DNA of 25,915 nucleotides. It comes from CAYSRC01 sp964433495. Lineage in GTDB: Bacteria; Bacillota; Clostridia; Oscillospirales; Ruminococcaceae. The notes beneath the pieces are model-generated. The model did not search any database and was not told where the DNA came from. It worked only from the letters and a program-made list of their open reading frames with translations. A program made the position numbers and the translations under genes. Positions 1 to 6,989 of the stretch are shown here, in pieces. Every line of letters begins with the position of its first letter. Within the stretch, counting starts at the first letter, position 1. The stretch covers positions 1 to 25,915 of the forward strand of contig CAYSRC010000035.1 in NCBI GenBank assembly GCA_964433495.1, read 5' to 3'.

Positions 1-35
1 CGTGAATTCTGCCGAGTGTAAGTTGTACGACACTC

Positions 36-68
36 GGCACACCCTACGGGAATATGTAGGGCGTGCCG
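36..68. repeat. Type A hairpin, 8-nt loop GGGAATAT
   Basis: The arms 42-47 (CCCTAC) and 56-61 (GTAGGG) pair perfectly around loop 48-55 (GGGAATAT). After one A/C mismatch (41/62), GGCAC (36-40) pairs with GTGCC (63-67). The same loop with other stems occurs at 161-168, 19237-19244 and, on the minus strand, at 25035-25042 and 25335-25342. Confidence 0.7.
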
Positions 69-111
69 CGCGTCCGTTCCGCTTACGCGCGACTACGCCC
101 CGCGAGAGTAT
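65..111. repeat. 47-bp dispersed repeat containing a type B hairpin, copy 1
   Basis: This segment matches 19594-19640 at 45 of 47 positions by my hand alignment. Its core is a hairpin with arms 67-73 (CGCGCGT) and 85-91 (ACGCGCG) and the 11-nt loop CCGTTCCGCTT at 74-84. Confidence 0.8.
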
Positions 112-123
112 TATGTAGGGCGT

Positions 124-152
124 GCCGCATGTCCGCACCTTTAACATGCGGC
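124..152. repeat. Type B hairpin, 9-bp stem with 11-nt loop
   Basis: Arms GCCGCATGT (124-132) and ACATGCGGC (144-152) pair perfectly. The loop is CCGCACCTTTA. The preceding 14 bases duplicate those before the hairpin at 67-91, yet the stem differs on both sides in a compensating way. Confidence 0.7.
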
Positions 153-155
153 CAA

Positions 156-204
156 CTCGCGGGAATATGCGAGCCGTGTCAGCGTCAGCTGACTGAGGGA
201 TTGA
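156..204. repeat. Type A hairpin plus CTGAGGGATTG module
   Basis: CTCGC (156-160) and GCGAG (169-173) flank the loop GGGAATAT. Then come CCGTGTCAGC, a TCAGC/GCTGA hairpin and CTGAGGGATTG. A near copy lies at 19233-19266 (+) and a diverged one at about 25285-25347 (-). Confidence 0.65.
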
Positions 205-372
205 CGCGCAAACCCTTGTCGTCTGAACAATCCTTTATCGCGATAATAGACAGCGCGCTGCAAACAATTCCTCCGTCGCGGCTGTCGCCGCGACGGGCCC
301 TGCATACGCCCGCAGGGTCTGCCGGATGTTAAAGGTACAGGCATCCGGCACAATCCCGCCGCCGGGCCGCTC

Positions 373-401
373 TTCACCGCAAAAAACAATAACGGTAAAA
401 T
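373..401 (+). promoter_or_regulatory. Possible pepT promoter
   Basis: TTCACC (373-378) and TAAAAT (396-401) are 17 bases apart, in an AT-rich tract just before pepT. The -35 match is only 4 of 6, so this is a weak call. Confidence 0.35.
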
Positions 402-439
402 ATAAATAAAAGAATAAATACACGGAAAGGTCAACGCTT

Positions 440-1660
440 ATGTCGGTAACGGAAAGGTTTTTAAAGTATGTGTCCTTCGACACGCAGTCGGAGGATTTTA
501 AGGAGTCGGTGCCCAGCACCGAAAAGCAGCTTGCTCTCGCGCGGGAGCTTGAAAGCGAGCTCTCGGCGCTCGGGGCGCGCGACGTCTGCCTGTCCGAGCA
601 CGGCTATGTCTACGCCAAAATCCCCGCTTCGAGCGGAAAAGAAGGGCTGCCCGCGATAGGCTTTATCGCACACATGGACACCTCCAACGCCGTCAGCGGA
701 AAAGACGTAAAGCCGGTAATCACAAAAAACTACCGCGGCGGGGACATTAGGATGTCCGAGCGCTATATCCTGCGCGCCGCCGACAACCCCGGTCTCGCGG
801 ACTGCGTCGGCGAAGACGTGATAACGACCGACGGCTCGACCCTTCTCGGCGCCGACGACAAGGCGGGCATCGCCGAGATCATGACCCTCGCCGAGCTGCT
901 GCTGTCCGCCGACGCCCCCGCCCACTGCGCCGTCAGCATCTGCTTCACCCCCGACGAGGAGGTCGGCAGAGGGGTCGACTTTTTTGACGTGACGCGGTTC
1001 GGCGCCGACTTTGCCTACACCGTGGACGGCGGCCCCGTGGGCGACCTCAACTACGAATGCTTCAACGCGGCGGGCGCACGCGTCTCGATAAAGGGCACAA
1101 GCATCCACCCCGGCTCGGCCCACGGTCGTATGGTGAACGCCTGCCTTGTCGCCATGGAGCTTGAGGCGATGCTGCCCGCCCACCAAAAGCCCGCCGCCAC
1201 CGAGGGCTACGGCGGCTTTTTCCACCTCGACAGCATCAAGGGCAACGTCGACGGGGCCGAGATGTACTATATCATCCGCGACCACTCGAGCGAGCTCTTT
1301 GAAGAGAAAAAGCGGCTGTTCCGCGACGCGGTCGCCTATCTCAACAAAAAATACGGCGAGGGCACGGTGACGGCCGAGATCTCCGACCAATACCGCAACA
1401 TGCGCGAGGTTATCGAGAACGGCAGCATGCACCTTGTGGAAAACGCCGAAAGGGCGATGGAGAGCCTCGGTATCGTCCCGCTCGTCTCCCCCATCCGCGG
1501 CGGCACCGACGGCGCGCGCCTGTCCTTCATGGGCCTCCCCTGCCCCAACCTGTGCACAGGCGGCTTCAACTGCCACGGACGGTACGAGTTCACAACGGTG
1601 CAGGCGCTCGAGAGGTGCGCACGGCTGCTCGCGAAGATCGTCGAGATATACTCGAGATAA
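440..1660 (+). CDS. pepT: Peptidase T (tripeptide aminopeptidase)
   Basis: This enzyme cleaves the N-terminal residue from tripeptides in the cytoplasm, as a di-zinc M20B metallopeptidase. At 406 aa it is essentially the family's usual length (about 408 aa in E. coli). The metal-site motifs are in order: HMD at residues 78-80, LGADDKAG with the bridging Asp near residue 140, the Glu pair in TPDEEVGRG near 173-174, TVDGG near 196, and NCHGRYE near the C-terminus carrying the last His ligand. SIHPGSAHG in the lid domain is also typical. The ATG at 440 follows GGAAAGG with 9-base spacing. The gene appears to be a single transcription unit: a repeat mosaic lies upstream and a strong terminator starts 36 bases after the stop. 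A long open frame antisense to it is a by-product of high GC. Confidence 0.96.
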   Translation: MSVTERFLKYVSFDTQSEDFKESVPSTEKQLALARELESELSALGARDVCLSEHGYVYAKIPASSGKEGLPAIGFIAHMDTSNAVSGKDVKPVITKNYRGGDIRMSERYILRAADNPGLADCVGEDVITTDGSTLLGADDKAGIAEIMTLAELLLSADAPAHCAVSICFTPDEEVGRGVDFFDVTRFGADFAYTVDGGPVGDLNYECFNAAGARVSIKGTSIHPGSAHGRMVNACLVAMELEAMLPAHQKPAATEGYGGFFHLDSIKGNVDGAEMYYIIRDHSSELFEEKKRLFRDAVAYLNKKYGEGTVTAEISDQYRNMREVIENGSMHLVENAERAMESLGIVPLVSPIRGGTDGARLSFMGLPCPNLCTGGFNCHGRYEFTTVQALERCARLLAKIVEIYSR

Positions 1661-1696
1661 CGCCTGCGCAGCTGCGCTTTTTATAAATAAAAACAC

Positions 1697-1744
1697 GTGT
1701 CCCCTGCCCGCGGCCGTAAAGCCTGTGGGCAGGGGACACTTTTT
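1697..1744 (+). terminator. Rho-independent terminator after pepT
   Basis: A perfect 13-bp stem pairs 1697-1709 with 1727-1739 and is followed by five T (1740-1744). An A-rich tract precedes it, so it could also stop minus-strand transcription leaving the regulator gene at 1850. Confidence 0.9.
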
Positions 1745-1849
1745 CACAGACGGGCAGCCGCCCCGACACGCGTCGGCGGCCTACTCCCGCCCGAGCTTCT
1801 CCGCCTCGAACACCTCGGGACGAACGGGCCGCAGCTCCGCCGCGCCCCG

Positions 1850-2428
1850 TCAGCGCACCAGCAAAGCAACCAGCGCGCACACAACAAGGGCGGCCGCCGC
1901 GCCTATCAGCACGCACAGCGCCCTTTGGTAGGGGCGCTTGCCGATTTCGCGCTGCTTCGTTATCTCATCAAGTCCCTTGCCCTCGCTGAACGCGACAATC
2001 TCCCGGTAGGTGGACACGTCGTTGTCCCGCTTGATGCGCTCGATTCGCAGCGCGAGCGCCATCGTCGCGCCGAACAGCAGCCCCCACGGTATCAGCCCGT
2101 AAAAGCCGAGCAGGCCCGCCAGCGGGACGGCGCTCAGCACCGTCAACGACAGCAGCACCGCAAAAACGCCGCTGTATCGGTTGAAACACTCTACCGTCTC
2201 TGCATCGACCGTCTTTTTCATCTGTTCAACATCCCCCTTTTGGATAAGTGTGTCGACGCTCACGCCGAAAAGAGAGCTCAACAGCAGGATGCTCTCGAGG
2301 TCGGGACAGCTCTTTTCGGTTTCCCAGTTGGATATCGTCTGTCTGCTGACGTACACCCTCTGCGCAAGCTCCTCCTGCGACAAGCCCCGCTCGACGCGGA
2401 GCTTTTTGATCCCGCTTCCTATCTGCAT
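1850..2428 (-). CDS. XRE-family regulator with C-terminal membrane segments
   Basis: The N-terminal 65 or so residues form a Cro/C1-type helix-turn-helix (LRVERGLSQEELAQRVYVSR, then QTISNWE), the usual DNA-binding domain of XRE regulators. The rest carries a hydrophobic pair at roughly residues 85-130, a charged stretch, and a last membrane segment at about 170-190. This architecture is common in Firmicutes for regulators thought to sense membrane or envelope state; its ligand is unknown. The frame opens upstream, but the ATG at 2428 is preferred because AGGA lies 8 bases before it and the HTH domain begins directly after it; length is then 192 aa. It is transcribed alone. Directly upstream is a tandemly duplicated 48-bp block holding promoter-like elements, so autoregulation is likely (inference). 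Confidence 0.88.
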   Translation of the reverse strand: MQIGSGIKKLRVERGLSQEELAQRVYVSRQTISNWETEKSCPDLESILLLSSLFGVSVDTLIQKGDVEQMKKTVDAETVECFNRYSGVFAVLLSLTVLSAVPLAGLLGFYGLIPWGLLFGATMALALRIERIKRDNDVSTYREIVAFSEGKGLDEITKQREIGKRPYQRALCVLIGAAAALVVCALVALLVR

Positions 2429-2470
2429 CCCGTGTTTCCTCTCCACTTTTCGGCGGCCCGCCGCACCGAG

Positions 2471-2576
2471 TATTCTATCATTCAAGGGGAACCGCCGTCT
2501 GTCAAAATCCTTTTGCAGCTCCTGTTCCTATTCTATCATCCGGGGGAAACGCTGTCTGTCAAAACCCTTTTGCAGC
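2471..2576 (-). promoter_or_regulatory. Tandemly duplicated promoter/operator region of the XRE gene
   Basis: Two direct copies (2471-2519 and 2529-2576, period 58) share about 41 of 48 bases. Read on the minus strand each holds TTTTGACAGAC, a C-run, and TGATAGAAT, which resembles an extended -10 (TGN-TAGAAT). The distance between TTGACA and TAGAAT is 22 bases in the gene-proximal copy and 21 in the distal one, too long for a plain sigma-A promoter. The elements may be repressor or activator sites rather than a simple promoter. Confidence 0.6.
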
Positions 2577-2766
2577 GGTCTCCTCGCGCGCCGCCGCGCC
2601 CAAAAACGCCGCTCCGCGCGTCCTCCCGACCCGTAGCCGCGTTTTTCATTTTTCCGCCGCGCCCCAAAAACGCTGCCCGCGAAAGGGGCCGGCCGCCGCC
2701 TCTCCCGGCTCTCGGTTCGGGGCGCCGGGGTCGCCGAGCCGCCCGCGGACGCCGCCCCATGATGCA
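2577..2766. other. GC-rich intergenic stretch
   Basis: Very GC-rich sequence with open frames on both strands, but without a ribosome binding site or recognisable protein. I see no gene or site in it. Confidence 0.5.
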
Positions 2767-2797
2767 AAAAAACAGCCGCTCCCCGCAGCTGTTTTTT
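2767..2797 (-). terminator. Terminator downstream of ferritin, probably bidirectional
   Basis: AAAAAACAGC (2767-2776) pairs with GCTGTTTTTT (2788-2797), giving a 10-bp stem whose A and T ends supply a T-tract on either strand. It lies about 64 bases past the ferritin stop. Confidence 0.85.
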
Positions 2798-2860
2798 CTT
2801 TTCTTCACGTCCTTTGACAGGGCGGACGCCCCGGCCGCAATGTACTGAACCTCTCCGCCT

Positions 2861-3370
2861 TTAGAGTGCCTGCGAGGGGGCGGAATACACGCGCGCCGCG
2901 AGCTCGCTGTTGAGCATGTAGAGGCTGCGGGCGTCGTCGCCGAACAGCTCCATCTTGGTTATCATGTCGGACGAGTTCTTCTCCTCCTCGCCCTGCTCCT
3001 TGATGAACCAGTCGAGGAACTGCGTCGTGCGGAAATCGTTCGCCTCCCGGGCGGCGGCGTAGATCGCGTTTATTAAAGAGGTGACATAGCGCTCGTGCTC
3101 GAGCCCCGCCTTGAGGGGGTCGAGCAGCGTCTCAAACGTCTTGTCGGGCTTGGCGACGGCCTCGAGCGTCACCTCGACACTGTTGTTGTGCAGATAGCGG
3201 TACATGAGCATCGCGTGATCCTGCTCCTCCTTCGCCTGGATCTCGTACCAGTTTGCAAAGCCGTCGAGGCCCTTGCGGGAGTAGAAGTTGGCGATGTCGA
3301 GATAGAGATAGGCGGAGTAAAACTCCTTGTTAATCTGTTCGTTGAGAAGGGATGCGATCTTTTTGTCCAT
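2861..3370 (-). CDS. ftnA: Non-haem ferritin
   Basis: Ferritin oxidises Fe(II) at a di-iron ferroxidase centre and stores it as a mineral core inside a 24-subunit cytosolic shell. The 169-aa protein has the expected ferritin-fold length and the conserved ligands: E16, E49 with H52 in EEQDH, E93, Q126 and E129. The tail (ALYSAPSQ-like end) is unremarkable. The ATG at 3370 follows AGAGG at good spacing. It lies 112 bases downstream of feoB on the same strand, so uptake (FeoAB) and storage are neighbours and may be cotranscribed. No strong promoter is visible in the gap; a TTGACG there lacks a convincing -10. A terminator follows. Bacterioferritin is unlikely: the spacing and residues fit FtnA. 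Confidence 0.95.
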   Translation of the reverse strand: MDKKIASLLNEQINKEFYSAYLYLDIANFYSRKGLDGFANWYEIQAKEEQDHAMLMYRYLHNNSVEVTLEAVAKPDKTFETLLDPLKAGLEHERYVTSLINAIYAAAREANDFRTTQFLDWFIKEQGEEEKNSSDMITKMELFGDDARSLYMLNSELAARVYSAPSQAL

Positions 3371-3482
3371 TGTAATTGCCTCTGTATCAAAGTAAGTTTT
3401 GTTATTCTTTGTCTTCCGGTGCGACGATATCCCGTAAAGGCGTCCCGCCCCTTTCCGTCAAGCCCGCTTAGGCTCCCGCGGC

Positions 3483-5492
3483 TCACACAACAAGCATGCC
3501 GACGGTGTACACCAAAAACGCGGTTATCCACGCGACCGCCGTCTGCGAGAGCATGGCGAGCGCCGCGCCCCACCCCGAGCCTATCTCGCGCTTTACCGCC
3601 GACATCGCGGCCACGCACGGCATATACAAAAGGGTGAAGACAAGGAAGGAGAACGCCGCGACCGGCGTGAAGATCTCGGCGAGCGCCTGCGACAGCGGCA
3701 CGCCCGACGACCCCAGCAGGACCGCAAAGGTGCTCTTCACCGTCTCCTTGGCGGTCAGGCCGGTGATAAGCGCGGTGGACGCCCGCCAGTCGCCGAACCC
3801 GAGGGGCTTGAAGACGGGCGCGATGAACCCGCCGATCGCCGCGAGCATGCTCTCGCCCGCGTCCTCGACCATGTTGAAGCGAAAGTCAAAGCTCTGCAAA
3901 AACCAGACGACGATGGTCGCGACAAAGATGACGGTGAACGCCTTTACGATAAAGTCGCGCGCGCGCTGCTTGATCGTCAGCCATACGTTTTTTGCGGACG
4001 GGAACCTGTAGGCGGGAAGCTCCATCACAAACGGCACCGGCTTGCTTTTAAAGACCGTGTTTTTGAAGGCGAGGCCGTACAGGATGCCCACGACGATGCC
4101 GATGACGTACAGCGAGATCATCACAAGCGCTTTGCCGCGCTCAAAAAACACGTCGGTGAACAGCGCGTAGATCGGCAGCTTTGCGCTGCACGACATAAAG
4201 GGCACCAGCAGGATGGTCATGCGCCGGTCGCGCTCGCTCGGCAGCGTCCTTGTCGCCATGATCGCGGGCACGCTGCACCCGAAGCCGATCAGCATCGGGA
4301 CGAACGAGCGGCCCGAGAGCCCGATCTTGCGCAGCAGTTTGTCCATGACGAATGCGACGCGCGCCATATAGCCGCTGTCCTCGAGAATGGACAGACAGAA
4401 GAACAGCACGATGATCGTCGGCAGAAAGGACAGCACACTGCCCACGCCGCTGAACACCCCGTCGATGATGAGCGAGCGCAGCATGGGGGCAATCTCGAGG
4501 CGCGTCAGCAGGCCGTCGACAAACGCCGTCGCCGCGTCTATCCCTTGCGAAAACAGGTCGGACAGCGTCCCGCCCACGGGGCCGAAGGTGATCCAGAAGA
4601 TAAAGAGCATGATGCCGAAGAAGATGGGCAGCGCCCATATTTTGTGGGTCAGCACCTCGTCTATCTTCACCGAGCGCTGCTGCTCGCGCGAGCGGGCGCC
4701 CTTTTTCACGTTTTTTCTGCACACGCCGTCGATGTACTCATAGCGCATGTCGGCGAGCGCCGCCTCACGGTCGGTGCCCGTCTCCTCCTCCATCTCGGCG
4801 ACGATCTCGTCGACGATGCGCACGTCGCGCTCGCATATCTCGAGCCGCTTGAGCATCGGCTCGTCGCCCTCGACAAGCTTGGTCGCCGCGTAGCGCGCGG
4901 GCACCTGCTTCTCCTCGGCGTGGTCCGAGATGAGGTGGGTCACGCCGTGTATGGCGCGGTGCACCGCGCCCGAGCAAAAGTCCAGCCTTTGGGGCAAAAT
5001 TCGTTTTTTTGCGCACCGCTCGGCGGCGGCCACGAGCTCACCCACCCCCTCGTTTTTGCTCGCCGAGATGGGCACCACCTCGACCCCGAGCGAACTCTTG
5101 AGCCCCGCTATGTCGATAAAATATCCGTTGGCGCGCACCTCGTCCATCATGTTTAGAGCGATGACGGTCGGCAGCCGCAGCTCGAGCAGCTGCAGGCTGA
5201 GGTACAGATTGCGCTCAAGGTTGGTCGCGTCGACGATATTGATTATCCCGTCGGGGCGCTCGTCCAAAAGAAAGTCCCGCGTCACGACCTCCTCGGCCGT
5301 ATAGGGCGACAGCGAATAGATCCCCGGCAGATCCACCACCGAGATGTCCCGATGTCCGATGACGGTGCCCTCCTTTTTCTCGACCGTCACCCCGGGGAAG
5401 TTGCCGACGTGCTGGTTGGAGCCCGTCAGCGCGTTGAAAAGCGTTGTTTTTCCGCAGTTTTGGTTGCCTGCGAGCGCAAATGTCAAGCCCAT
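3483..5492 (-). CDS. feoB: Ferrous iron transporter FeoB
   Basis: FeoB imports Fe(II) across the cytoplasmic membrane. The N-terminal GTPase domain shows G1 GNQNCGKT (residues 9-16), G2 Thr36 in GVTVE, G3 DLPG (54-57), G4 NMMD (114-117) and an SASK-type G5. A helical linker follows, then a C-terminal membrane domain with about eight hydrophobic segments, including the FeoB gate-type stretches GFGCSVPAIMATR and LTAKETVKSTF. Length is 669 aa, shorter than the E. coli protein (773) but usual for Firmicutes. An in-frame ATG at 5519 overlaps the feoA stop (ATGA), but the ATG at 5492 has GGGAGG 8 bases upstream and starts right at the G-domain strand, so it is preferred. It follows feoA directly; translation is likely coupled. 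Ferritin follows on the same strand. Confidence 0.97.
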   Translation of the reverse strand: MGLTFALAGNQNCGKTTLFNALTGSNQHVGNFPGVTVEKKEGTVIGHRDISVVDLPGIYSLSPYTAEEVVTRDFLLDERPDGIINIVDATNLERNLYLSLQLLELRLPTVIALNMMDEVRANGYFIDIAGLKSSLGVEVVPISASKNEGVGELVAAAERCAKKRILPQRLDFCSGAVHRAIHGVTHLISDHAEEKQVPARYAATKLVEGDEPMLKRLEICERDVRIVDEIVAEMEEETGTDREAALADMRYEYIDGVCRKNVKKGARSREQQRSVKIDEVLTHKIWALPIFFGIMLFIFWITFGPVGGTLSDLFSQGIDAATAFVDGLLTRLEIAPMLRSLIIDGVFSGVGSVLSFLPTIIVLFFCLSILEDSGYMARVAFVMDKLLRKIGLSGRSFVPMLIGFGCSVPAIMATRTLPSERDRRMTILLVPFMSCSAKLPIYALFTDVFFERGKALVMISLYVIGIVVGILYGLAFKNTVFKSKPVPFVMELPAYRFPSAKNVWLTIKQRARDFIVKAFTVIFVATIVVWFLQSFDFRFNMVEDAGESMLAAIGGFIAPVFKPLGFGDWRASTALITGLTAKETVKSTFAVLLGSSGVPLSQALAEIFTPVAAFSFLVFTLLYMPCVAAMSAVKREIGSGWGAALAMLSQTAVAWITAFLVYTVGMLVV

Positions 5493-5515
5493 CTCTTCCG
5501 CCTCCCTGCGCGCCG

Positions 5516-5815
5516 TCATCGCACAAGCCTGCGCGGGCAGGCGCCCCGTTTGCACCCGCCCACGTCGCTGCCGCAGCACGCGGCATGGCGCGTCTCGGGG
5601 TCGATCTCGATGTTCTCGGCATCCTCGAGCCGCAGCGTCAGCTCATAGCCGCGCAGGCACAGCTCGAGCGGGTCGCCCATCGGCGCGACCTTTCTCAGCA
5701 TCACGGTCGTCCTCGGCGTAAGGCCCATGTCGAGCAGCCGCCTGCGCAGCGCCCCCTCGCCCCTTACGACGGTGATCCTCCCGCTCTCCCCTATCTTCAG
5801 TTCGTCAAGCGTCAT
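5516..5815 (-). CDS. feoA: Ferrous iron transport protein FeoA
   Basis: FeoA is a small cytosolic SH3-like protein needed for FeoB function. The 99-aa product has the family pattern: a first basic/Gly-rich strand, RRRLLDMGLTPRTTVMLRK, then the PMGDPLELCLRGYELTLRLEDA region that closes the barrel. The last 20 or so residues form a Cys-rich tail (CCGSDVGGCKRGAC), seen in some clostridial FeoA proteins. Whether it binds metal is untested. The ATG at 5815 has AAGGAG unusually far upstream (12 bases). The stop overlaps the alternative feoB ATG. A minus-strand TATAAA lies about 60 bases upstream without a good -35, and I found no Fur- or DtxR-like palindrome. Confidence 0.94.
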   Translation of the reverse strand: MTLDELKIGESGRITVVRGEGALRRRLLDMGLTPRTTVMLRKVAPMGDPLELCLRGYELTLRLEDAENIEIDPETRHAACCGSDVGGCKRGACPRRLVR

Positions 5816-5986
5816 AAACTGCTACAACTCCTTCTTTTTGGGATCTTGTCCCGCACGGCGGGCAATCTGTTTTATATCTATTTCCGCAAACTGAGCTTCA
5901 GCACCCGGCCCGCCCGCGCGCATGGGGCTTGACCCGCAGCAAAAGTGCGCCCCGGCGATTCGGTGCTTTTTTTATAAACGGCGAGA

Positions 5987-6009
5987 CCGCCGCCCGCGCG
6001 GGGCGGCGG
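5987..6009 (-). terminator. GC hairpin between nucleoside hydrolases and feoA
   Basis: CCGCCGCCC (5987-5995) pairs perfectly with GGGCGGCGG (6001-6009) around a 5-base loop, 30 bases past the stop of the gene at 6039. No T-tract follows directly, so termination is plausible but not certain. Confidence 0.45.
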
Positions 6010-6038
6010 CAGCCGAAGAGACTTTTTCAGCGCGGGGG

Positions 6039-6989
6039 TCAGCCCAGCCTGCGCGCGGCCTCGAGGTGCATGTCGATAATTCTGTCGCTGTCCGCCCGCA
6101 CCGCGACATAGACGTTGGGCTCGCGCCCCAGGGTGTCGTTGATGTCGGTCACGGTGCACCCGCAGGTGAACGCCCCGTCGAGGTCGACCTCGACATAGTG
6201 TTTTTCGAGCTTCACGACGCTCTCGTCCTCAAGCCACGCGACGGGCAGCGAGTCGTGCAGCATCGCCCCGTCGATTCCGGTGAGCTGCCGGGTGACGTCG
6301 ATGTAATGCTGCAAAACCGCGGCCGCAAACTCCCCGACCCTGCCGGTCTGCGAAAGCTCCTTTTGCTTTTCGGACGAGATGACGCACTTCATGGTGACAT
6401 CGAGGCCGAACATGACGACCTTGACGCCGCTTTGCAGCACCACCTGCAGCGCGTCGGGGTCGTTGAAGGTGTTGGCCTCGGCCGAGGGCATGATGTTCCC
6501 GCCGAACATCGCGCCGCCCATGAACGCGACGCACTCGACCTTGCTCTTGAGGCGGGGATAGGCGAGCAAAAAGGTCGCGACGTTGGTGATGGGCGCGGTC
6601 GAGACGATCGTCACCGGCCCCTCGCTCTGCTCGACGGCTCTCGCCATCAGCTCTGCCGCCGTGCAGCCTTCGACTTTTCTTTTGGGGACGGGCAGCCGTG
6701 CGCTCATGTTGCCGAGGCCGTCCGCGCCGTGTATGTCGAGACCGATCTCGCTTTCCTTCCTCGCATAATCTTTGAGCAGCCTGTGCGCGGCGCCCCGTGC
6801 CACGGGCGCGTCAATCCCCAAAAATTCGCACATCTTAAGGGTGTTCTCGGTCGTGGCGTCGACCGCGTTGTTGCCGAAGACGGTCGTCAGCGCGACGATT
6901 TCGATCCTGTCGCTCGCCGCGGCGAGCATCATCGCCAGCGCGTCGTCGACACCGGTGTCCATGTCGAGTATCACACGTCTCTTTTCCAT
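6039..6989 (-). CDS. Inosine-uridine preferring nucleoside hydrolase, His type
   Basis: Nucleoside hydrolases split the N-glycosidic bond of ribonucleosides into base and ribose, for salvage. The Ca-binding signature DMDTGVDD (D9, D11, D15, D16) opens the 316-aa protein. It is followed by GNNAVDATTEN, APITNVA (135 region), VAFMGGAM, AEANTFNDPDA (170-180), and HD at 245-246, which matches the general-acid His and Ca-ligand Asp of group I enzymes. The ATG at 6989 directly abuts the stop of the upstream paralogue, and GGAGG lies inside that gene, so the two are translationally coupled. It is the second gene of a two-gene operon. Substrate preference cannot be read from sequence. Confidence 0.93.
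   Translation of the reverse strand: MEKRRVILDMDTGVDDALAMMLAAASDRIEIVALTTVFGNNAVDATTENTLKMCEFLGIDAPVARGAAHRLLKDYARKESEIGLDIHGADGLGNMSARLPVPKRKVEGCTAAELMARAVEQSEGPVTIVSTAPITNVATFLLAYPRLKSKVECVAFMGGAMFGGNIMPSAEANTFNDPDALQVVLQSGVKVVMFGLDVTMKCVISSEKQKELSQTGRVGEFAAAVLQHYIDVTRQLTGIDGAMLHDSLPVAWLEDESVVKLEKHYVEVDLDGAFTCGCTVTDINDTLGREPNVYVAVRADSDRIIDMHLEAARRLG

Larger units (their letters stand above)
1..372. repeat. Intergenic hairpin-repeat mosaic upstream of pepT
   Basis: No gene is supported here. The stretch is a chain of inverted repeats: a 10-bp stem at 10-19/30-39, a type A hairpin at 36-67, type B hairpins at 67-91 and 124-152, a second type A hairpin at 156-173, and a short TCAGC/GCTGA hairpin followed by CTGAGGGATTG at 175-204. 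The 14-mer GTAGGGCGTGCCGC occurs at 56-69 and again at 115-128, so the two type B hairpins look like a tandem duplication with about a 59-bp period. Related sequences recur near 9.1, 10.5, 19.2-19.7 and 25.0-25.4 kb. Confidence 0.7.

Noticed and set aside
1..205. CRISPR array
   Set aside because: The repeated units are palindromic but vary in sequence and spacing, with no constant repeat/spacer alternation and no cas genes in the window.
461..1747. Long minus-strand open frame opposite pepT
   Set aside because: Its translation is compositionally odd (Val/Gly/Ala/His-rich), it has no ribosome binding site, and pepT on the other strand has a full set of active-site motifs. It is a shadow due to high third-position GC.
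5816..5900. Fur or DtxR operator before feoA
   Set aside because: Expected for an iron-uptake operon, but no 19-bp palindrome resembling either consensus is visible; only a TATAAA on the minus strand.
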